From UBA10324 sp038326325 (lineage in GTDB: Bacteria > Bacteroidota > Bacteroidia > Chitinophagales > UBA10324), in contig JBBQJW010000013.1 of the NCBI GenBank assembly GCA_038326325.1, positions 42,423 through 106,422 on the forward strand: a stretch of 64,000 bases of DNA, written 5' to 3'. The notes under the pieces are model-generated. The model was not told the origin of the DNA, did not search any database, and saw only the letters and a list, made by a program, of their open reading frames with translations. Within the stretch, counting starts at the first letter, position 1; the number at the start of each line of letters is the position of its first letter. Positions 59,526-64,000 of this stretch are shown here, piece by piece. The translations under genes and the position numbers were made by a program.

Positions 59526-59975
59526 ATGGCATCAATTTTTGATCAGGCGAAAGAAGCAATGGGAAAAATTGCAGACAGTGTGAATGACTTTATTCAAATG
59601 GATAAAGGTGAAGTGATAAATGAATTTAAGAATGCGACAAAGGAAAAAGCGAATTCTATTTTGGAAGAAATCACAGACTTAAGTGAACACATGACAAAAT
59701 CAGGATTTGAATTGATTGAAATAAATACTTCGCTTGGGTTGCCACCAACTTTCAGTTTGACTTATCATTTTCTGAATGAAGTTTCGGATGAGGATAGAGA
59801 AAATATTCTCGAAGAAAACAAAGACAAGAAAATCACAACAGTTATTCTGAAAACATTATTTAAGTCAACCGCATTTTCTCAATCATTAAAACTCAAATCT
59901 TTTAAATTGAATGAAGTAAGTATTCAGTTGGGTTTATTGCCCGATGTGGGTTTGAAGTTTAAAAAGGGTGAATAG
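59526..59975 (+). CDS. Hypothetical cytosolic protein
   Basis: The 149-residue protein opens with helix FDQAKEAMGKIADSVNDFIQ and an acidic coiled coil. A beta-rich half follows: TKSGFELIEINTSLGLPPTF, LTYHFLNEVSDEDRENILEE, LNEVSIQLGLLPDVGLKFKK. The pattern suggests a helical lead and an antiparallel sheet. There is no signal peptide. The gene is coupled to the DinB-like gene by a 9-base gap and converges on the GH2 gene. I do not recognise a family. Confidence 0.55.
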   Translation: MASIFDQAKEAMGKIADSVNDFIQMDKGEVINEFKNATKEKANSILEEITDLSEHMTKSGFELIEINTSLGLPPTFSLTYHFLNEVSDEDRENILEENKDKKITTVILKTLFKSTAFSQSLKLKSFKLNEVSIQLGLLPDVGLKFKKGE

Positions 59976-59980
59976 TCAAT

Positions 59981-62599
59981 TTATTTTGCAAGGGTATTCA
60001 AACATTTATACTGAACTTTAATTTTATCAATCTCAAAATCTTTATAAGAACTAAATCCATTTACTTTAATTTCTTTTTTCTCATTGGGAAATAAATTGAA
60101 ATAATTATCAGAGGGGATAATTCCCAACTCGTTTTCTTCAGGTGACATTGTTGCACTTATGTAGAAATTCAGAACCGGTTTCTTACATGAAACAGTAAAT
60201 GCCACAGGTAAACCGCTATTGTTTTTAGTTGTTTTAAAGTTCACTTCCGGCTTCTGAAGTTTCAGGTTTTTTGGTGAAGCGAAAAAGTAATCAGCATTTG
60301 AAAGTATCTTATCTCCATATAACAGTTTTCCGTGCAATACAATTTCGGATGAGTCATATTTTTTCAGAATGGAATCTATAGCCAGTTGAAAATATATTTT
60401 ACTCGACTGCGCGTCAATCGCTAAATCCATATTTTTTTTCCATAAAAGTTTTCCGGAAAAACTCCAGAGTTCGAGTTGCAATTGAGTGGTTGTGTTTTTC
60501 AGTGAATCAGAAATTATCCAGCACTCAATCTGATTTTTATTTTTCGTAAGCGAAAGGAGATAAGTATTGTAGAGCCGATTCAATTGATAATAAAATGCTT
60601 TCGGTTGCCCTGAGAAATCAATGCAACTCCAGGAAATTGCAGGCCAGCAATCGTTCAATTGCCAGAACATTGTCCCCATGCAATAGGGCATCGCTCGGCG
60701 ATGCGCTTCAATTGCAGTTGACATTCCCTTTGCCTGTAACAGTTGAGAGAGATAGACATAATCATCAAAAATTAATGTGGTATCAAAATCCAGTTTCAAA
60801 TAAGTTTGAATGGTTTCAAAACCTGTTGCATGTTTCTGATGAACTTTTAAGGCAGGAGAGTAGAGATATAATTCTTCAGGTTTCAAATAGCTTTGCAAAC
60901 AATACAACGATGGAAAGGATTGAAAACCATATTCACTCGCAAACCTTCCAGTGTGATTGATGTACGAATCGAATGGTTCCATTCCCCACCAAACTCCCCA
61001 GTAATGCGAATCACCTGAAAGTAAACTTTCTTTATGTCCCCAGCCGATGGATGGAGAGGAAGACCAGTAGGAAGTTTTTTGGTCTGCAGCTTTCAGGAAA
61101 AGCGGAAGTTTCGAATCAAAAAGATTCCGGTATTCACTCCAGATTTTTGCGGAATCATTGAAGCTGTATTTAAATTGTCTTTGCCAATCCCAGTTGAACC
61201 AGCCTTCTTTAATTTCATTATTGCCACACCACAATGCAAGCGACGGATGATTACGAATGCGCAAAACATTTTCAATAATTTCTTTTCCGGTTGTATTGCT
61301 AAAAGCGGTATCTCCAGGATACATGGCGCATGCAAACATGAAATCCTGCCAAACCATAATTCCATTTTCGTCGCACAAATTGTAAAAATCATCATCAGGA
61401 TAAAAACCACCTCCCCACACGCGAAGCATGTTCATGTGCGCGTCTTTTGCCAATGAAATCAAACGCTGATTTTTTTCTCTTGTCACGCTCATATTCATTG
61501 TTGCATCAGGCGGAACATAATTCGCGCCCTTCACAAATACTCGTTCTCCGTTTAACAAAAAATAAAATGTAGAACCAATGCTATCGTATTGTTGAATGAG
61601 TTTAATTGTTCGCGCTCCGTAATTTTTTACATCAGTAAATAAATTTTGTGTTCCGTCGCCGGAATTTAAAATGAATTTCAGATGATAGAGGTAGGGTTCG
61701 CCATAACCGTTACACCACCAAAGTCGCGGATTTTTTATTTTGAAATGGATGGTGGTTTCCCCATTCCGACTCAAATAAAAAACGGTGTCGATTAATTCAA
61801 TATGATTTGCGGTGTCAATGATTTGTAATCCGGTGTAACGGTTCGGATAACTTTCGTTCCAAAAATTTCCTTCCGCCTTATAATTCAAAATCGCGTCAAT
61901 AATCGCGAATGAATCCGTCAATGTTCGCTGATTCAATTGAACATCAGTCATTCTGAAATCATCAAACCATTCTTCACCCCAATAAATTAATTCAACCCGT
62001 TTCCATACTCCACACGAAATTAGCTTCGGTGCGAAATCCCAACCGAAACCAAAAGCCGCTTTGCGATGAAAAGAATATTCCTGCCCCGGTAATTCATAGG
62101 GAAGCTGAGCGGATTTTTGTTTTACAATTTCAGATGGTGGCGTGAATTCAAATAGCAATTGATTTTCACCTTTTTTCAACTGAGTTTTTACATCCACTTC
62201 ATAAGACCGAAACATATTATCCGATTCAAGAATTTTATTTCCATTCAGCCAAACAGTACAATAAGTATCTAAACCATTGAAACGAATAACGATGTGTTTC
62301 TTTTTCAGAATTTTTTCTGTTAAGGAAAAAGTATTCCGGTACTTCCATTTCCGGTCACTCACCCATTTAAATGAATCAGGATTTTCGTTGAGAAAATTAT
62401 TTGGAATTATTTTATTTGCTTGTAAGTCGCAATAAATTGAATGCTGATAGCTCGTGCTCAGCCAAACTGAATCTGTTGAAGATTTTTGAAATAGAAATTC
62501 CCACTTCGTATTTATATCACCAAGAAATAACGATGAATCTTGTGCTTCTGAAATAAGTCCACTTAATAAAAAGAACAGAGTGAATAAATGTTTTTTCAT
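59981..62599 (-). CDS. Glycoside hydrolase family 2 beta-mannosidase-type enzyme
   Basis: The 872-residue protein has a signal peptide (FFLLSGLISEAQ). The GH2 sugar-binding domain is DTYCTVWLNGNKILESDNMF, and the central TIM barrel contains the acid/base Glu462 in WCGNNE and the nucleophile Glu556 in ASEYGFQSF. FHRKAAFGFGWDFAP and NMLRVWGGGFYPDDDFY are hallmarks of beta-mannosidases. It removes terminal beta-mannose from exogenous or N-glycan oligosaccharides. It is coupled to cutC, whose stop overlaps its start codon by 4 bases. Confidence 0.88.
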   Translation of the reverse strand: MKKHLFTLFFLLSGLISEAQDSSLFLGDINTKWEFLFQKSSTDSVWLSTSYQHSIYCDLQANKIIPNNFLNENPDSFKWVSDRKWKYRNTFSLTEKILKKKHIVIRFNGLDTYCTVWLNGNKILESDNMFRSYEVDVKTQLKKGENQLLFEFTPPSEIVKQKSAQLPYELPGQEYSFHRKAAFGFGWDFAPKLISCGVWKRVELIYWGEEWFDDFRMTDVQLNQRTLTDSFAIIDAILNYKAEGNFWNESYPNRYTGLQIIDTANHIELIDTVFYLSRNGETTIHFKIKNPRLWWCNGYGEPYLYHLKFILNSGDGTQNLFTDVKNYGARTIKLIQQYDSIGSTFYFLLNGERVFVKGANYVPPDATMNMSVTREKNQRLISLAKDAHMNMLRVWGGGFYPDDDFYNLCDENGIMVWQDFMFACAMYPGDTAFSNTTGKEIIENVLRIRNHPSLALWCGNNEIKEGWFNWDWQRQFKYSFNDSAKIWSEYRNLFDSKLPLFLKAADQKTSYWSSSPSIGWGHKESLLSGDSHYWGVWWGMEPFDSYINHTGRFASEYGFQSFPSLYCLQSYLKPEELYLYSPALKVHQKHATGFETIQTYLKLDFDTTLIFDDYVYLSQLLQAKGMSTAIEAHRRAMPYCMGTMFWQLNDCWPAISWSCIDFSGQPKAFYYQLNRLYNTYLLSLTKNKNQIECWIISDSLKNTTTQLQLELWSFSGKLLWKKNMDLAIDAQSSKIYFQLAIDSILKKYDSSEIVLHGKLLYGDKILSNADYFFASPKNLKLQKPEVNFKTTKNNSGLPVAFTVSCKKPVLNFYISATMSPEENELGIIPSDNYFNLFPNEKKEIKVNGFSSYKDFEIDKIKVQYKCLNTLAK

Positions 62600-63318
62600 T
62601 GAGCAAAAGCTTGTCTGGCTAATTGAACTAATTGTGTTGCTCTTATTAAATCAGTTTGCGGAGTTGTTTGTCGGCACTCTCTGTTGTCGTAAGCTCTTAG
62701 AATTGCTACAGCGGAGAAATGAATTTCTTTTATCCCGGTTTCAAGAATGAGCTCCTGAATATGATTTTCGTCCACACCACCACCAGACATAATACTTAGT
62801 CCGATGCCTGCCTCTCTTACTAAATCACTGATTAATTTTCTTCCGTTATACGCAATGGCACTTCCTCCTGAAGTAAGAACCCGTTTGCATCCGATTGCTT
62901 TTAAAATCTGAATAGTCATTTGTGGATCATTGACCACATCAAAGGCGCGATGAAAAGTAAAATCGAGCGGAGTTGCTGCTTTCAGTAGCATTTGTGTCTT
63001 CTCACGATTGATGTCTGCATTTTCCGTGAGCACTCCGCTTACAATCCCTTTCACGCCACTTTGTTTGCACCATTCAATATCGCGAATCATCACTTTAAGT
63101 TCTTCGTCGGTGTAACAGTAATCACCTCCACGCGGACGAATCAATACATAAACCGGAATCTTTAACTGGCTGATAGTTTCTTCAATCAATCCAAGAGAGG
63201 GCGTCATGCCGCCTTCTGTTAATCCGCTGCACAATTCAATTCTATCAGCACCTGCTGCCTGCGCATTTAATGCAGATTGAATAGAGTTGCAGCAAATTTC
63301 TATAGTTCCGTTTTGCAT
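62596..63318 (-). CDS. cutC: CutC-family protein
   Basis: The 240-residue TIM-barrel protein has the family core CCNSIQSALNAQAAGADRIE, LCSGLTEGGMTPSLG, IRPRGGDYCYTDEEL, DFTFHRAFDVVNDP, RVLTSGGSA and IMSGGGVDENHI. Originally linked to copper homeostasis in E. coli, the family's role is disputed and varies. Here it precedes and overlaps a secreted beta-mannosidase gene, which hints at a carbohydrate rather than copper link; that is inference. Confidence 0.92.
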   Translation of the reverse strand: MQNGTIEICCNSIQSALNAQAAGADRIELCSGLTEGGMTPSLGLIEETISQLKIPVYVLIRPRGGDYCYTDEELKVMIRDIEWCKQSGVKGIVSGVLTENADINREKTQMLLKAATPLDFTFHRAFDVVNDPQMTIQILKAIGCKRVLTSGGSAIAYNGRKLISDLVREAGIGLSIMSGGGVDENHIQELILETGIKEIHFSAVAILRAYDNRECRQTTPQTDLIRATQLVQLARQAFAQ

Positions 63319-63392
63319 TGGAGAAAAGTAGTAAGTTGTTCTGAAAATAAATTTTCTAAATAGAAATTATTGTTTGGGGTTTTTAAAACAAA

Positions 63393-63423
63393 AAACCCTC
63401 TCCGAAATTTTCGAAGAGGGTTT
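63393..63423 (-). terminator. Intrinsic terminator of the lipocalin-like gene
   Basis: AAACCCTCT (63393-63401) pairs with AGAGGGTTT (63415-63423) around a loop with a further short CGA/TCG pairing. On the minus strand it is followed by a T-rich tract (complement of 63382-63392) and lies 24 bases downstream of the 63447 gene. Confidence 0.8.
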
Positions 63424-63446
63424 GTAATTAAATTTTATTTAAAAAA

Positions 63447-63968
63447 TTATTTTGCTTCTGCTGCTTCAGCAGTGAACATAATTTTTGTTGAATCTTTTGC
63501 AGTTGATAAAGTCATGTCAGACGCTGTTAAAGCATCAACATTAAGTGTATCAGTTTTACCTTTTGAATCGGTAGTCATTAACGATTTACCGTCTTCAGTT
63601 AAAGTGTAAGTTCCTTCATCTTCAGTTCCGCTCATGTTTTGCTTGTATTTACCATCTTTTGTAAATTCAATCCAACCTTCAGACTTCATTTTATCCATCA
63701 TAGATGTCATCATATTCTTTTGTGATTCCATCATTTCTTTTGAACTTTTGAATTCTTTCATTTTAGTTGTGTCAGTACAGTTTTTCATGCTGTCGTCCAT
63801 AGCCATGCAACGGCCTTCATTTTCTTTCATCATGCGATCCATCATTGGACTCTGCATTTCAGAAAATTTCCATTTGTGAACGATTTGGTCTTTGTTACCC
63901 CCTGAACACGCAGCGAGGAAAGAGATAGTAGCTACTATAGCTACGATGAACATTGAGTTCTTTTTCAT
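63447..63968 (-). CDS. Met-rich lipocalin-like lipoprotein
   Basis: The 173-residue protein has a lipobox signal (IVATISFLAACSGG, Cys21). The lipocalin-like beta domain shows KDQIVHKWKFSEMQ, then after a Met/Lys/Glu-rich insert GWIEFTKDGKYKQNMSGTED and EGTYTLTEDGKSLMTTDSKG. The insert (about residues 38-95) contains many Met residues (SPMMDRMMKENEGRCMAMDD, ESQKNMMTSMMDKMKSEG), an uncommon composition that could bind metal ions. It ends near AEAAEAK. It is separated by its terminator from cutC, so it is its own unit. Confidence 0.65.
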   Translation of the reverse strand: MKKNSMFIVAIVATISFLAACSGGNKDQIVHKWKFSEMQSPMMDRMMKENEGRCMAMDDSMKNCTDTTKMKEFKSSKEMMESQKNMMTSMMDKMKSEGWIEFTKDGKYKQNMSGTEDEGTYTLTEDGKSLMTTDSKGKTDTLNVDALTASDMTLSTAKDSTKIMFTAEAAEAK

Positions 63969-64000
63969 TTGTAATTGTTGTTAGTTTTTTTGATTTTAAG

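Larger units (their letters stand above)
139..63117. repeat. Hyper-iterated TGTWACA motif, about 125 copies
   Basis: Reading both strands by eye I counted about 125 copies of TGTAACA or TGTTACA (about 56 and 69), against roughly 13-15 expected at about 37% G+C. Flanks are usually C, G or A on the 5' side and C or G on the 3' side, giving forms such as CTGTTACAG and GTGTTACAC. Copies fall in all reading frames: Val-Thr (GTT ACA), Leu-Leu-Gln (CTG TTA CAG) and Cys-Tyr (TGT TAC). They also span stop codons and lie in intergenic DNA. Edges are sharp: of about 140 GTWACA hexamers, only about 16 are not preceded by T. Verified examples: 139-145, 1789-1795, 21499-21505, 21508-21514, 38881-38887, 38894-38900, 63111-63117. 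Function is unknown. The tally is manual and may be off by a few. Confidence 0.85.

Noticed and set aside
1..64000. TGTWACA as a Chi- or KOPS-like oriented motif
   Set aside because: The two orientations are nearly balanced (about 56 against 69) in this window; a strongly skewed replication-oriented motif is not supported, though the window is too short to exclude it.

Overview
The window looks like chromosome from a Bacteroidota bacterium, probably an environmental Sphingobacteriia/Chitinophagia-like or flavobacterial relative; I cannot name the genus. Evidence: low G+C, AT-rich Shine-Dalgarno-poor leaders, several TTG...TAnnTTTG promoters, four secreted proteins with type IX secretion (T9SS) C-terminal sorting domains, SprB repeats, LytS/LytTR regulation, and families typical of the phylum (DUF5723, DUF6913, DUF4288, DUF6498, four-helix-bundle suffix protein). 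I saw no rRNA, tRNA or CRISPR array.

Layout. 0-8 kb: edge of an EamA transporter, a GlmM-type phosphohexomutase, a lipoprotein plus DUF5723 pair, a DUF347 membrane protein, and a T9SS-exported protein. 8.2-16.8 kb: a small ORF broken by an in-frame TAG, two PepSY-like proteins around a MetA-type outer-membrane protein, then a tightly packed TolC / membrane-fusion / RND pump / YncE beta-propeller operon. 16.9-19.9 kb: SppA, FolK and a deoxynucleoside kinase. 19.9-33.5 kb is an accessory zone: hairpin and dispersed repeats, a protein joining a sigma-region-4-like HTH to a domain resembling the RNA polymerase alpha CTD, a LamG T9SS protein, a methyltransferase, and a type I restriction-modification locus (hsdM-hsdS-hsdR plus a four-helix-bundle gene) interrupted by an IS200-type transposase embedded in REP-like hairpins. 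33.6-44.9 kb: two giant T9SS surface proteins flank a housekeeping/regulatory block (LiaF-like, DUF4288, LytS/LytTR pair, accA, DUF6913, dapA). 45.2-49.0 kb: a visibly AT-richer, probably acquired surface-glycan modification cluster (acyltransferase, FemAB-like, two paralogous methyltransferases). 49-64 kb: metallophosphoesterase, M1 peptidase, fabD, a compact yidD operon, a trans-sulfuration enzyme, DinB-like protein, GH2 beta-mannosidase with CutC, and a lipocalin-like lipoprotein.

The most unusual signal is not a gene. The 7-mer TGTWACA (TGTAACA, or TGTTACA on the other strand) occurs about 125 times by hand count, roughly once per 510 bases, where about 13-15 are expected from composition. 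It lies in genes on both strands, in all three reading frames, across stop codons and in intergenic DNA, with no clear strand skew. It is absent from most of the AT-rich glycan island. This is the pattern of a DNA-uptake-sequence-like or HIP1-like iterated genome motif, and I know of no such motif described for this phylum.
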